Shown: positions 34,340-43,621, counted from the stretch's first letter. The stretch is 64,000 nucleotides of DNA from Bog-532 sp963824545 (GCA_963824545.1 CAWGPP010000021.1:26633-90632), one strand, 5' to 3'. The notes: generated from the letters alone by a model not told the origin. Made by a program: numbers and translations.

Positions 34340-35848
34340 ATCTCAGCACAGGCGAAGACCGGGCTTGCGGGCGAGAGCCCGGATCCGAAAGCGGCTTTCC
34401 GTGACGTTTTCGGCGTTCCCGAGTTCCGGGCGCTGTGGCTGGGGCAGATCCTTTCCGTGGGCGGCGACCAGCTGGCCCGGGTCGCGCTGACCGTTCTGGT
34501 GTACGACCGGACGGGGTCGGCCCTGCTCGCGGCGGTCACCTTCGCGGCCAGCATCGTGCCCACCTTCCTCGGCGGGGTGATGCTGAGCGGCCTGGCGGAC
34601 CGGCTGCCGCGCCGCCAGGTCATGATCGCCTGCGACCTCATCCGCTGCATCCTCGTCCTGGTCATGGCGATCCAGGGTCTGCCGGTCGGCCTGCTGGTCG
34701 TCCTGCTATTCGCCGTGACGCTGGTGGGCGCGCCGTTCACCTCGGCCCGCGCCGCGCTCTTCCCCGATGTCCTGCCCGGGGACCGCTTCGTGCTCGGCAC
34801 CGCGGTGACGATCACCACCAACCAGCTCGCGCAGGTAGCCGGCTTCCTGGTCGGCGGGACGCTGGTCAATTTCCTGGGCATCCGGGCGTCGCTGGTCGTC
34901 GACGCGGGCACCTTCCTGCTGTCCGCGCTGATCGTGCGGCTCGGGATCCGCTGGCGGCCCGCGGCGCGCGAGCGGGCCCGGGCCCGTGACCACCCGGTCG
35001 CCGCCCTGGTGGCTGGGGCGCGGCTGGTCTTCGGCACCCTCGGCCTCCGGATCCCGATGTACTTCGGCTGGCTGGCCGCCTTCTACAACGCCCCGGAAGG
35101 GATCGCGGTGCCGCTGGCCAGCTCGCTCGGCGGCGGCTCGGTCACCGTCGGCCTGGTGCTGGCCGCCGAGGCGTTCGGTGCCATGGCCGGCTCCATCGCG
35201 TTCAGCCGCCTGGTCAGCCCGGACCGGCGGATGCGGTTTATCGGGCCGTTCGCGGTGGCCGCGTGCGGCGTGCTGGTGCTGTTCGTGTTCCACCCCCGGC
35301 TGCCCGCCGCGCTGGCCATCCTGGCCGCGTCCGGGCTCTTCGCCTGCTTCCAGCTGGCGGCGGCCGCGGCCTTCGTCAGCGCGGCGCCGCCTGATCAGCG
35401 CAGCCAGGCGTTCGGCCTGGCCCAGGGCGGGATGAGCCTAGGTCAGGGCGTGGTCATGGTGCTGGCGGGCGCGGCGGCGGAACACGTCGCGCCTGGGGTG
35501 GTGGTCGCGGTGTGCGGCGGAGCCGGCACCGTAGCCGCGCTGTTCACCACGTTCGGCCGGTCCCGCCAGCGCCGCCGGTCCGCCGCCGCCCGGGCTGCGG
35601 CCAGGGCCACCCCCACGGCTGCGCCCACCGCCGCCCCACCGGCCGTCCCCGGTTCGTGCCCGGCCCGCTCGCCGGATGCGCCCGCTGTCGCTTATCCCAG
35701 CGGGTCCCGGCCCGGCACCGCCTCCCCACCGGCCATCCCCGGTTCGTACCCGGCCCGCTCGCCGGATGCGCCCGCCGCGCGGGCCGTCCCCCGGCCGGAT
35801 GCGCCCGATCCGGGCTCCGCCCCCCGGCGCCGAGCCCGTGGTGCGTGA
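34340..35848 (+). CDS. MFS transporter with non-canonical or lost start codon
   Basis: Twelve-helix major facilitator protein: LARVALTVLVYDRTGSALLAAVTFA, the motif-A-like loop GLADRLPRRQVMIA, and the C-terminal half from RIPMYFGWLAAF. The conserved amphipathic start FRDVFGVPEFRALWLGQILSVGG lies upstream of the first legal start (GTG 34457), with no ATG, GTG or TTG in frame back to a stop at 34292. GGAGG at 34330-34334 is correctly spaced for an ATC at 34340, which I use as provisional start. Using GTG 34457 would remove part of helix 1. The C-terminal 95 residues are a Pro/Ala/Arg tail with a repeated PGS(C/Y)PARSPDAPA. Substrate unknown. Confidence 0.78.
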   Translation: MSAQAKTGLAGESPDPKAAFRDVFGVPEFRALWLGQILSVGGDQLARVALTVLVYDRTGSALLAAVTFAASIVPTFLGGVMLSGLADRLPRRQVMIACDLIRCILVLVMAIQGLPVGLLVVLLFAVTLVGAPFTSARAALFPDVLPGDRFVLGTAVTITTNQLAQVAGFLVGGTLVNFLGIRASLVVDAGTFLLSALIVRLGIRWRPAARERARARDHPVAALVAGARLVFGTLGLRIPMYFGWLAAFYNAPEGIAVPLASSLGGGSVTVGLVLAAEAFGAMAGSIAFSRLVSPDRRMRFIGPFAVAACGVLVLFVFHPRLPAALAILAASGLFACFQLAAAAAFVSAAPPDQRSQAFGLAQGGMSLGQGVVMVLAGAAAEHVAPGVVVAVCGGAGTVAALFTTFGRSRQRRRSAAARAAARATPTAAPTAAPPAVPGSCPARSPDAPAVAYPSGSRPGTASPPAIPGSYPARSPDAPAARAVPRPDAPDPGSAPRRRARGA

Positions 35849-35995
35849 GGTTCCGGGAAGGCTCCGCTGCGAACCCCCTGCGCCACATCTGACCCGTACT
35901 TAATTTCCGCCGGACTGCTGATGATTCCTGCAGGTCACCATATGAACACTTAATGCCGGCTACGTCAGGGCTATATATCTCTGTGTAACGATTAC

Positions 35996-36025
35996 TTGAC
36001 ACAGCGCGTCGTCCGTCGTGACAAT
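35996..36025 (+). promoter_or_regulatory. Candidate promoter of the diguanylate cyclase gene
   Basis: TTGACA (35996-36001), then 18 nt, then GACAAT (36020-36025), about 70 bp upstream of the start at 36094. The preceding 100 bp are unusually AT-rich for the window. Prediction from consensus only. Confidence 0.35.
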
Positions 36026-36093
36026 GCGGGACATCAGATGCGCGTTCCGTTGTTACCCCCTCCATAGCAAGCGGATCCCGCCGAGGAGTGTTG

Positions 36094-37548
36094 ATGGACT
36101 CTGCCCGCCCGGGGGCTGGCGTGCGCCGGTGGCCGGTCTGGACATTGCCCCAGTGGCTGATTGCCTTCATCGCCGTCGTCGTCGCGGCCGATGCGGCGGG
36201 GATCGCCATCGCCGCCACCCGCGCCCTTGGCGGCCTGCACGACCTGGCCCTGTTCGGCCTGCTGCTGGCGTGCGATATCGGCAGCGTGGAGCTGACCCGG
36301 CGGGCCGGGGAGAAGACCGGCGTCGTCCGGGACATGCACGCAGTCTGGGAACTGCCCGTTGCGCTCCTGCTGCCGCTGGCCTACGCGCCGCTCAGCCCGA
36401 TCGTCCGGATCGCCCTGACGCAATGGCGGGTCCGGCACGGCTCGCTGCACCGCCGGGTGTTCAGCGCGGCCGCCCTGGGCCTCAGCTACCTGGCCGCCGG
36501 GCTCGTCTTCCACCGGCTGGCCGGCGGGATCACCGGGCTCACGCAGCAACCGTTCCGGCACGGGTTCGCCTGGATGCTGATCGCGGCCGCGGCCGGGCTG
36601 GCCCAGCGGCTCATCAACTCCATCCTGGTGCTCACCGCGGTCAAGGGCTCGGACCATGCCGTCCGGCTCCGCGACGTCCAGTTCGCGCGGGAGCCGCTGT
36701 ACAACGACCTGGCGGAGCTGTGCCTGGCCGTGCTGGTCTCGTTCGGCGTCGCGAGCAGTCCCATCGCCCTGCTGTTCGCTTTCCCGTTCGCCGCGCTGCC
36801 GCTGCGGACCGTGCGGCACGCCCAGCTGGTGACGGACGCGCGAACCGACTTCAAGACCGGGCTGCTGAACGCCGGCACCTGGCAGCGGGAGGCTGCCGCC
36901 GCGGTCGCCCGCGCCGCACGCGCCGGGCAGCCGGTCGCCGTTGCCGTGCTCGACCTGGACTGGTTCAAGCAGGTCAACGATACGCGCGGGCACTTGTTCG
37001 GCGATGAGGTCCTGCGCCAGGTCGGGCGGTGCCTGCCCAGCGCGCTACGGGACTACGACCTGGCCGGCCGTTTCGGCGGCGACGAGTTCGTGCTGCTGCT
37101 GCCCCGGACCCGGGCGGCCGACGCGCACCGGGTCGCCGAGCGGGTGCGGACCCGGATCGCCGGCCTGCCGCTGCGCGCCACCAACGGGGACACGGTTCAG
37201 GTCACCGCCTCGCTGGGCGTTGCCGCGCTGGCCGAAGGCACCCGGAGTGAGCTGAACGAGCTGCTGGCCGCGGCGGACGCCGCCCTTTACGAGGCCAAAC
37301 GGCACGGCCGGAACCAAGTCCAGATGCTCTGCCCCGCGCGCCCAGGGCACCCTCTCCCGGGGCCTCCGCACGGGGCACCGGACGATCTGGCCGCCCTGCA
37401 CGCGCTGGCCCGTGACCGCCTCCCGGCCCAGCCCGGCTCGCCCGAAGTCATCACCCGGACCGGTTTACCGCCGCGTCCCAGCCGCGACTTACTGCCGTGC
37501 CGCCCGCCCGGCCCGCCCAGCCGCGCGGGCGGTGGCGCGTACCCATAG
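36094..37548 (+). CDS. Membrane-bound diguanylate cyclase (GGDEF)
   Basis: ATG 36094 (GAGGAG 6 nt upstream). 484 residues: six or seven hydrophobic helices over residues 15-245, then a GGDEF domain. DxLT-type start DFKTGLLNAGTWQRE, metal Asp in AVLDLDWFKQVND, the active site RFGGDEFVLLLP intact, and an RDYD product-inhibition I-site exactly five residues before GGDEF. It should make cyclic di-GMP from two GTP and be feedback-inhibited. In actinomycetes c-di-GMP controls development. The C-terminal ~70 residues are a Pro/Arg-rich tail. Stands alone. Confidence 0.92.
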   Translation: MDSARPGAGVRRWPVWTLPQWLIAFIAVVVAADAAGIAIAATRALGGLHDLALFGLLLACDIGSVELTRRAGEKTGVVRDMHAVWELPVALLLPLAYAPLSPIVRIALTQWRVRHGSLHRRVFSAAALGLSYLAAGLVFHRLAGGITGLTQQPFRHGFAWMLIAAAAGLAQRLINSILVLTAVKGSDHAVRLRDVQFAREPLYNDLAELCLAVLVSFGVASSPIALLFAFPFAALPLRTVRHAQLVTDARTDFKTGLLNAGTWQREAAAAVARAARAGQPVAVAVLDLDWFKQVNDTRGHLFGDEVLRQVGRCLPSALRDYDLAGRFGGDEFVLLLPRTRAADAHRVAERVRTRIAGLPLRATNGDTVQVTASLGVAALAEGTRSELNELLAAADAALYEAKRHGRNQVQMLCPARPGHPLPGPPHGAPDDLAALHALARDRLPAQPGSPEVITRTGLPPRPSRDLLPCRPPGPPSRAGGGAYP

Positions 37549-37590
37549 TCTGCTGGCTGGGGGAGCGGACAGGGATGGAAAAGGAGCGCG

Positions 37591-38580
37591 ATGCGGACGA
37601 CAACGCTCGGCCACGGCGGCCCGCAGGTATCCCGGGCCGGCCTCGGGCTGATGGGCATGTCCGGCACGTACGGCCCGGCCGACGAGAAGGAGAGCATCGC
37701 GACGATCCACGCTGCGGTCGACGCGGGGATCACGCTGCTCGATACCGGCGATTTCTACGGCATGGGCCACAACGAACTGCTGCTCCGTGAGGCGCTGCGC
37801 TCAATTCCCCGGGACCGGGTCTTCATCCAGGTCAAGTTCGGCGGCCAGCGTGACCCGGGCGGCGCTTTCATCGGTAACGACGTCAGCCCGGTGATGACCA
37901 AGAGCTCGCTGGCCTACTCGCTGCGCCTGCTCGGCACCGATTACGTCGACCTGTACCAGCCGGCCCGGCTGGATTCCCAGGTGCCGATCGAGGACACGAT
38001 CGGTGCTATCGCGGAGATGGTCCAGGCGGGCTACGTCCGTTACATCGGGCTGTCCGAGATGGGGCCCGGCACCATCCGCCGCGCGGCGGCCACGGCGCCG
38101 ATCCAGGAACTCCAGATCGAGTACTCGCTGATGAGCCGGGGGATCGAGGCCACCATCCTGCCCACCGTCCGCGAGCTCGGCATCAGCGTGACCGCGTACG
38201 GGGTGCTGTCCCGCGGCCTGCTCAGCCGGGACACGGCGCGCCAGGACGGCCCCGCTGACATCCGCGGCCGGATGCCACGGTTCCGCGCGGGCAACCTCGA
38301 GCGGAACATGGAGCTGCTCGCCGCCTTGGAGGGGATCGCCCGCGACCGCGGCGTGACGACCGCTCAGCTCGCATTCGCCTGGGTGCTGTCCCGCGGCGAG
38401 GACATCATCCCGCTGATCGGCACCAAACGCCGGGACCGGCTGCGTGAGGCCCTCGGCGCGCTCGACATCACGCTGACCCCGGATGAGGTGACCGCCATCG
38501 AGGCCGCGGTCCCGCCCGGCCGGGTCGCCGGCGACCGCTACGACGCCCCCCAGATGGCCGCCCTCGACAGCGAGCCCTGA
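37591..38580 (+). CDS. Aldo/keto reductase
   Basis: A 329-residue (beta/alpha)8 oxidoreductase: LGLMGMSGTYGPAD, catalytic Asp and Tyr in LLDTGDFYGMGHNE, catalytic Lys in FIQVKFGG, and the NADP(H)-binding C-terminus ITAYGVLSRGLLS plus IIPLIGTKRRDRL. The fourth tetrad residue, normally His in a YxHR motif, is replaced (DLYQPARLDSQ), as in a subclade of these reductases. The upstream site is AAGGAGCG before the ATG at 37591. Carbonyl substrate unknown. Confidence 0.9.
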   Translation: MRTTTLGHGGPQVSRAGLGLMGMSGTYGPADEKESIATIHAAVDAGITLLDTGDFYGMGHNELLLREALRSIPRDRVFIQVKFGGQRDPGGAFIGNDVSPVMTKSSLAYSLRLLGTDYVDLYQPARLDSQVPIEDTIGAIAEMVQAGYVRYIGLSEMGPGTIRRAAATAPIQELQIEYSLMSRGIEATILPTVRELGISVTAYGVLSRGLLSRDTARQDGPADIRGRMPRFRAGNLERNMELLAALEGIARDRGVTTAQLAFAWVLSRGEDIIPLIGTKRRDRLREALGALDITLTPDEVTAIEAAVPPGRVAGDRYDAPQMAALDSEP

Positions 38581-38703
38581 CCCGCCCCCTCGGCGGCGCC
38601 CATGTTCAGCGCCCCTCGATCCGGGGACATCACCGATGAGTTTTGCCGTCCCCCGAGGTCCGCACGGCCAGAGGTACCGGACCACCGAGGCGGAAGGATC
38701 ATC

Positions 38704-39087
38704 GTGGGACAGCCTGTTGTGCATTTCGAGATCATCGGCGCCGACCCGGCGAGGCTGAGGAGCTACTACGGCGAGCTGTTCGGGTGGGAGTTCAGCATGG
38801 ACGACGCGGTCACCGAGGCGGTGTCCGCACCGGGCAATTACGGGTTCGTGGACGGGAGCAGGAACGGCGCCGTGGCCGGGATCAACGGTGGGGTCGGCGG
38901 CGGCGACGGCTACGCGCCCCGCGTGCTGTTTTACGTCGGCGTGCCCGACGTCGAGGCCGCGCTCACCCGGGCCGAGAGCCTCGGCGGGACGCGCCGGATG
39001 GGCCCGGACGGTATTCCCGGGAAACTGGTGGTCGGGCGGTTCACCGACCCCGAGGGAAACCTGATCGGCGTCGCCGGGACGAACTGA
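38704..39087 (+). CDS. VOC family protein (glyoxalase-like)
   Basis: 127 residues from GTG 38704, with GGAAGG upstream. A single two-module VOC domain: VVHFEIIGADPARLRSYYGELFGWEF, GVGGGDGYAPRVLFYVGVPDVEAAL, and RFTDPEGNLIGVAGT with the C-terminal metal Glu replaced by Ile/Gly context. It resembles the short 27-kDa-antigen/CFP30B-like glyoxalase group. Located 124 bp after the aldo/keto reductase; both could act on reactive carbonyls. Confidence 0.85.
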   Translation: MGQPVVHFEIIGADPARLRSYYGELFGWEFSMDDAVTEAVSAPGNYGFVDGSRNGAVAGINGGVGGGDGYAPRVLFYVGVPDVEAALTRAESLGGTRRMGPDGIPGKLVVGRFTDPEGNLIGVAGTN

Positions 39088-39170
39088 GAACGCTGCCCAG
39101 ATACGGGGATGCCCTCAAGGCAAACGGTTGCCCCAGGTGCGCGAAAATAAACTCACAACGCGCAGAAGCA

Positions 39171-40310
39171 TCACATATGCGACGTGTTCACAGGATGGTG
39201 ATCCGGGGACTCGTCCGGGGCCTGATCCGGGGAACCGTACGCGGAGCCCCGGCCGGGGGCAGCGGACGCGAGGCCTTGGCCGGGGGCAGCGGACGCGGAG
39301 CCCTGGCCCGAGGGAGCGGACGCGAGGCCTTGGCCGGGGGCAGCGGACGCGGAGCCCTGGCCCGAGGGAGCAGACGCGAGGCCCTGGCCGGGGGCAGCGG
39401 ACGCGGAGCCCTGGCCCGAGGGAGCAGACGCGGAGCCCTGGCCCGAGGGAGCAGACGCGGAGCCCTGGCCCGGGGCAGCGGACGCGGGGGAGCGGCCGTG
39501 CCGGGCCAGCACCCGTGCGCGCGCCGTCCGCGCCGCCCGCTGCACGCCCATGGCGGCCACCACCAGCACGGCCGCCGCGACGCCGTCCAGCCAGAAATGA
39601 TTGGCCGTCGCCACGACCACCAGCGTGGTAACCGCCGGGTAGAGCACCGCCAGCCACCGCCAGCGGCTCCGGGACGCGATGATCACCGCGATGGCGACGA
39701 TCAGTGCCCAGCCGACGTGCACCGAGGGCATCGCGGAGAACTGGTCCGCGTCGATCCCGAGCGAGCCGTACACCGACTGCCCGTACAGCGCGGCGGTGTC
39801 GACGAGCCCGGTGCCGGTGAGCATCCGCGGCGGCGCGACTGGGATGAACTGGATGAGCAGGGACACCCCGGTGAACAGCACCACTGTGGTCCGTACCCGC
39901 CGGTAGTGCCCGCGATGCCGGGCGAACAGCCAGATCAGGCAGCCGATCAGCACCGGGAAGTGCAGCACCGCGTAGTACAGGTTGGACGTCTCGACCAGCA
40001 GCGGGTGCGGCAGGATGATCCGCTGCACCGCGGTCTCGCTGGGCAGGTGCAGAACCCGCTCCGCATGCCACAGCCACCAGCCCCGAGGCAGGCCGCCCGA
40101 CGACGGCAGGACCGAGAACGACCCCGCGTACTGCCAGAGCGCGAACAGCCCGAACAGCAGCGCCGCCTCACCGCCGAACCGCCCGGCCCCGACCAGCTGG
40201 GACCGGTACGCCCAGTGCGTACGGCGGGCCTGGATACAGGCCACGGCCGCCGTGCCGAGGCACACCGCGATGATCGCGGCGGGCTGCCAGCCCAGCTCCA
40301 GGTGCGGCAT
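39171..40310 (-). CDS. PAP2-superfamily membrane phosphatase (inositol-phosphotransferase-like) with repeat tail
   Basis: About 265 residues form six membrane helices with the acid-phosphatase motifs: FIPVAPPRML, SAMPSVHVGWAL (motif 2, catalytic His) and TANHFWLDGV (motif 3). This resembles the actinobacterial PAP2 proteins related to phosphatidylinositol- or ceramide-type synthases. Residues ~275-350 are an 8-residue repeat (PGQGSASA / SGQGSASA), encoded by a 24-bp tandem array (39250-39490), and then a charged tail. ATG 40310. Substrate unknown; the tail is probably cytoplasmic and disordered. Confidence 0.85.
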   Translation of the reverse strand: MPHLELGWQPAAIIAVCLGTAAVACIQARRTHWAYRSQLVGAGRFGGEAALLFGLFALWQYAGSFSVLPSSGGLPRGWWLWHAERVLHLPSETAVQRIILPHPLLVETSNLYYAVLHFPVLIGCLIWLFARHRGHYRRVRTTVVLFTGVSLLIQFIPVAPPRMLTGTGLVDTAALYGQSVYGSLGIDADQFSAMPSVHVGWALIVAIAVIIASRSRWRWLAVLYPAVTTLVVVATANHFWLDGVAAAVLVVAAMGVQRAARTARARVLARHGRSPASAAPGQGSASAPSGQGSASAPSGQGSASAAPGQGLASAPSGQGSASAAPGQGLASAPSGQGSASAAPGQGLASAAPGRGSAYGSPDQAPDESPDHHPVNTSHM

Positions 40311-40320
40311 CTACATGAGC

Positions 40321-40932
40321 TTAGGCGTTCCCGTTGTTACGGCTGAGGTTGGCCGGGTCCATCTCCTGGCGGGGCAGGTACACCTCGCCGGTGACGTCCG
40401 CGCCGAGCCGCACCCGGTCGCCGTCGACCAGCCGGACCTCGGTGCCGGGCAGCGCCCGGTCGTCGTTAATAAACGTGCCGTTGGTGGAGCCCTCGTCCCG
40501 GATCGCCGCCCGCCCGGAGTCGTCAACGGTGACCGTGGCGTGCCGCCGTGACACGTTGTCGAAGTGCGCGAACGCCGCTGCCACCAGGGACTGCGCTGGA
40601 TCGCGGCCGAGCAGCAGCGACGTCCCGGCCGGAACCTCGACGTTGCCGGTGGGGAACGCGATGCGCAGCACCACGGGGGAGATGCGGCGCTGGCCGGTGC
40701 CCGGCAGCGGCGCCCGGCACTCCAGGCACCACAGGTCGCCCGGATCCGGGATGCGCGCCCCGCAGTTCGGGCAAGCGGGCTGGTCGCCGGTGATGTACTT
40801 CTGCGAGACCGTCGGGGTGGGCAGGTCCTCCTCGGCGGGCTCGGGCCGCGGCAGGTTGGCCCCGCACCGGAAGCAGATCAAGTCCTCCGGCTGCACCCGG
40901 ACGGCGCAGTTGGGACAGGTCAGGATGGCCAT
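40321..40932 (-). CDS. Double zinc-ribbon / FHA-domain protein
   Basis: 203 residues. Two zinc ribbons (CPNCAVRV...CFRCG and CPNCGARI...CLEC) are followed by an FHA domain at about residues 85-190: LLLGRDP, the phosphothreonine-binding SRRHATV, and STNGTFIND. FHA domains bind phospho-Thr made by Ser/Thr kinases. The stop lies 10 bp before the PAP2 gene on the same strand, so the two are probably co-transcribed. Likely an adaptor in Ser/Thr kinase signalling; no kinase lies in the window. Confidence 0.9.
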   Translation of the reverse strand: MAILTCPNCAVRVQPEDLICFRCGANLPRPEPAEEDLPTPTVSQKYITGDQPACPNCGARIPDPGDLWCLECRAPLPGTGQRRISPVVLRIAFPTGNVEVPAGTSLLLGRDPAQSLVAAAFAHFDNVSRRHATVTVDDSGRAAIRDEGSTNGTFINDDRALPGTEVRLVDGDRVRLGADVTGEVYLPRQEMDPANLSRNNGNA

Positions 40933-41155
40933 TTCGTCCTCCGGGACGGCCCAGGAGCGCCGCTAGCCGGCTGCTCTCGCTGATCTCAGGCTCGGTCTGC
41001 CGATTCCACGCATCCCGGGACCGGTAACCCGGCCCGGGCCCAGAGGGCGGCACAGGGCAGGCATGCGGGAGGGGACGCGCCCTCCTTACCTTACCCAAAG
41101 CGGTCCCGGTGGCCGCCGCTGTGGCCGAAGACGCCTGGGGAAGTAGCATCGCGAG

Positions 41156-42316
41156 ATGATCGGTTTCCAGCTTGAACCGGAACACGAGGAACTGCGCAAG
41201 ACCGTCGCCGCCTTCGCCCGCGAGGCCGTGGCCCCGGTCATCGGCGGCTTTTACGAACGGCACGCCTTTCCCTACCCGGTCATCGCCGGCATGGCTCAGC
41301 TCGGCCTCTTCGGCCTGCCGTTCCCCGAGGAATACGGCGGGATGGGCGGGGATACGTTCGCGCTCTGCCTGGCCCTGGAGGAACTGGGCCGGGTCGACTC
41401 CTCGGTGGCGATCACGCTGGAGGCCGCCGTCTGCCTGGGCGCCATGCCGCTGTACCTGTTCGGCACGGGCGAGCAGCGGGACCGGTGGCTGCCCGGCCTG
41501 TGTTCCGGGGACCGCCTGGCCGCGTTCGGCCTGACCGAGCCGGGTGGCGGCACCGACATCCCCGGCGGCACCCGGACCCGGGCCCGGCATGTCGGCGACG
41601 AATGGGTCATCGACGGCAGCAAGGCGTTCATCACGAACGCCGGGACCGACATCACCTCACTGGTGACCGTGCTGGCCATCACCGGGGTCTCGGCCGGCCC
41701 GCACAAGGAGCTGTCCTCGATCATCGTGCCCTCCGGCACGCCGGGTTTCACCGTGGGCCAGCGCTACTCGAAGGTCGGCTGGTGCGCCTCGGACACCCGC
41801 GAACTGTCGTTCAGCGACTGCCGTGTCCCGGTCGGGAACCTGCTCGGTGACCGCGGCCGCGGCTACGCGCAGTTCCTGCGCATCCTGGACGAGGGCCGGG
41901 TGGCGATAGCCGCCCTCGGGACCGGGCTGGCCCAGGGCTGCGTCGACGAATGCCTGCGGTACGCCGCCGAGCGGGAGGCGTTCGGCCACCGGATCGGGCA
42001 CTACCAGTCCATCCGCTTCACCATCGCCACTATGGAGGCGCGCGCGCACACGGCCCGGCTGGCCTGGTACGACGCGGCGGCGCGGATGGTGGCCGGCGGG
42101 CCGGTAAAGAAGGCCGCGGCGATCGCCAAGCTCACCGCCTCCGACGCGGCCATGGACAACGCGCGCGATGCCACCCAGATCTTCGGCGGCTACGGGTTCA
42201 TGAATGAGACGCCGGTCGGCCGGTTCTACCGCGACGCCAAGGTCCTGGAGATCGGCGAGGGCACCTCCGAAGTCCAGCGCATGGTCATCGCCCGCGAACT
42301 CGGCCTGCAGACCTGA
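41156..42316 (+). CDS. Acyl-CoA dehydrogenase
   Basis: 386 residues with the full FAD-dependent fold: the N-terminal helical domain, LPFPEEYGGMGGD, the flavin/substrate loop AAFGLTEPGGGTDIPG, VIDGSKAFITNAG, the C-terminal ALGTGLAQGCVDECL and QIFGGYGFMNE, and the catalytic Glu in the terminal LEIGEGTSEVQR. It catalyses alpha,beta-dehydrogenation of an acyl-CoA; chain specificity is not evident. Stands alone; a perfect palindrome follows at 42362. Confidence 0.93.
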   Translation: MIGFQLEPEHEELRKTVAAFAREAVAPVIGGFYERHAFPYPVIAGMAQLGLFGLPFPEEYGGMGGDTFALCLALEELGRVDSSVAITLEAAVCLGAMPLYLFGTGEQRDRWLPGLCSGDRLAAFGLTEPGGGTDIPGGTRTRARHVGDEWVIDGSKAFITNAGTDITSLVTVLAITGVSAGPHKELSSIIVPSGTPGFTVGQRYSKVGWCASDTRELSFSDCRVPVGNLLGDRGRGYAQFLRILDEGRVAIAALGTGLAQGCVDECLRYAAEREAFGHRIGHYQSIRFTIATMEARAHTARLAWYDAAARMVAGGPVKKAAAIAKLTASDAAMDNARDATQIFGGYGFMNETPVGRFYRDAKVLEIGEGTSEVQRMVIARELGLQT

Positions 42317-42361
42317 GCACAGCCCGCCCGCCTCCTCGGCGTCCCCGCAGGGACACCACGA

Positions 42362-42410
42362 CTTACCGGCAGAGTTTTGGGCAGTATTTGCCCAAAACTC
42401 TGCCGGTAAG
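42362..42410 (+). repeat. Dispersed 49-bp palindrome, copy B (perfect)
   Basis: Two 22-bp arms starting CTTACCGGCAGAGTTTTGG pair without mismatch around a GTATT loop. It is followed by CGGGAATCGG, a flank shared with the other copies. It lies between the convergent ends of the acyl-CoA dehydrogenase (42316) and ABC ATPase (42468), so it could act as a bidirectional terminator. Confidence 0.9.
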
Positions 42411-42467
42411 CGGGAATCGGCCGGGGCTTGGCCCGAGCCCCGAGCCCCGAGCGGGGACGGGCGGGGG

Positions 42468-43283
42468 CTAGGACGCCGACGGGGCGGAGGCCACCGAGGG
42501 CGCGGTCCGGCTGCGCACCAGCCGGCTGACCTCGGCGCGCAGGTGCACGAACTCGGGCAGTTCCTTGGTCGCGGTCTGGTCGCGCGGCTCCGGCAGGTTG
42601 ACCGGCAGGCTGGCCAGGATCCGCCCGGGGCCGGGCGTGAGCACGATGACCCGGTCCCCGACGTAGACGCTCTCGTCGATGTCGTGCGTCACGACCAGGA
42701 TCGTGATGCCGCGCTCGTTCCGTACCCGCAGCGTGAGGTCCTCCAGGTCCTCGCGCGTCTGCGCGTCGACCGACCCGAACGGCTCGTCCATCAGCAGCAG
42801 GATCGGGTCGCACGCCAGCGCGCGGGCGATCGCGACGCGCTGCTGCATGCCGCCCGACAGCTGCCAGGGATACTTGTGCGCCACGTCCGGCAGCCCGATC
42901 GCGGCCAGCGACGCGTCAGCGGCCGCCCGGCGGGTCTTCCGGCTCTTCTCGGTCCGGCGCAGCGGCAGCGCCACGTTGTCCTGCACGGTCAGCCATGGGT
43001 ACAGGGACCGGCTGTAGTCCTGGAACACCACGGCCAGCCGGTGCGGCACGCGCTGCACCGGGGCGCCGTTCAGCTCGATCCGCCCGCTGGTCGGCATGAG
43101 CAGCCCGGCTACGCACCGCAGCAGGGTGGACTTGCCGCACCCCGACGGCCCGACGATGCTGACGAGCTCGCCCTCCGCGACGCTGAGCGACACCCCCTCG
43201 ATGGCCACGTGGGCCGCGTCGCCGTGTCCGTAGGTCCGGGTCAGATCCTTTACCTCAAGCACGTCCGTCCCATCGGCTCGCAT
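42468..43283 (-). CDS. ABC importer ATP-binding protein (SsuB/TauB/NrtD type)
   Basis: 271 residues: Walker A GPSGCGKST, Q-loop VFQDYSRSLYPWLTV, signature LSGGMQQRVAIA, Walker B ILLMDEPFGSVD, H-loop VVTHDIDE. Sequence details match the nitrate/sulfonate/taurine importer class, in keeping with the two permeases and NMT1-like binding proteins upstream on the same strand. It is separated from the permeases by the amidohydrolase scar. Confidence 0.92.
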   Translation of the reverse strand: MRADGTDVLEVKDLTRTYGHGDAAHVAIEGVSLSVAEGELVSIVGPSGCGKSTLLRCVAGLLMPTSGRIELNGAPVQRVPHRLAVVFQDYSRSLYPWLTVQDNVALPLRRTEKSRKTRRAAADASLAAIGLPDVAHKYPWQLSGGMQQRVAIARALACDPILLLMDEPFGSVDAQTREDLEDLTLRVRNERGITILVVTHDIDESVYVGDRVIVLTPGPGRILASLPVNLPEPRDQTATKELPEFVHLRAEVSRLVRSRTAPSVASAPSAS

Positions 43284-43382
43284 GTCGGCTTAGGCACCAC
43301 GGTGCCATGCCGGTGTGTTTTATTCAAAGCTGCGATGTCCGGAATATCCCCCCCGCCCGGAAGCAACGGAAGGACACCGGCC

Positions 43383-43557
43383 GTGCGCGTCGTCACGCTC
43401 GAGGAGCACTTCTGGACCAGCGCCCCTGCGCGACGCGAACCGGGCCAGGAGCGCCCGGCTGTCCCGGGCCCGCGCCTTTCTGGACGCGGCGCCCGTCAGC
43501 GAGGCGGACCGGGCCAAGATCGCGCACGGCAACGCCGAACGCCTGCTCGGCCTGTGA
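43383..43557 (+). pseudogene. Amidohydrolase (metal-dependent TIM barrel) remnant with large internal deletion
   Basis: GTG 43383, with GAAGGA upstream, starts a typical amidohydrolase-2 N-terminus, MRVVTLEEHFWT. After about 16 codons the reading frame changes, and the sequence jumps straight to a family C-terminus, RARAFLDAAPVSEADRAKI-AHGNAERLLGL, ending at 43557. Some 250 or more residues, including every metal ligand beyond the first His, are missing. This is a deletion scar. It lies on the opposite strand inside the importer cluster, so the lost enzyme may have used the imported compound. Confidence 0.7.
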
Positions 43558-43621
43558 GGGACCTTGCGGCGCCGGGGCGCGGGCGGGACTTCCCCCCGGC
43601 CGGGGCGGCCTGTGAGGGCAC

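Noticed and set aside
39178..39631. Plus-strand frames over the PAP2 repeat tail
   Set aside because: Products of the 24-bp repeat read in the wrong frame.
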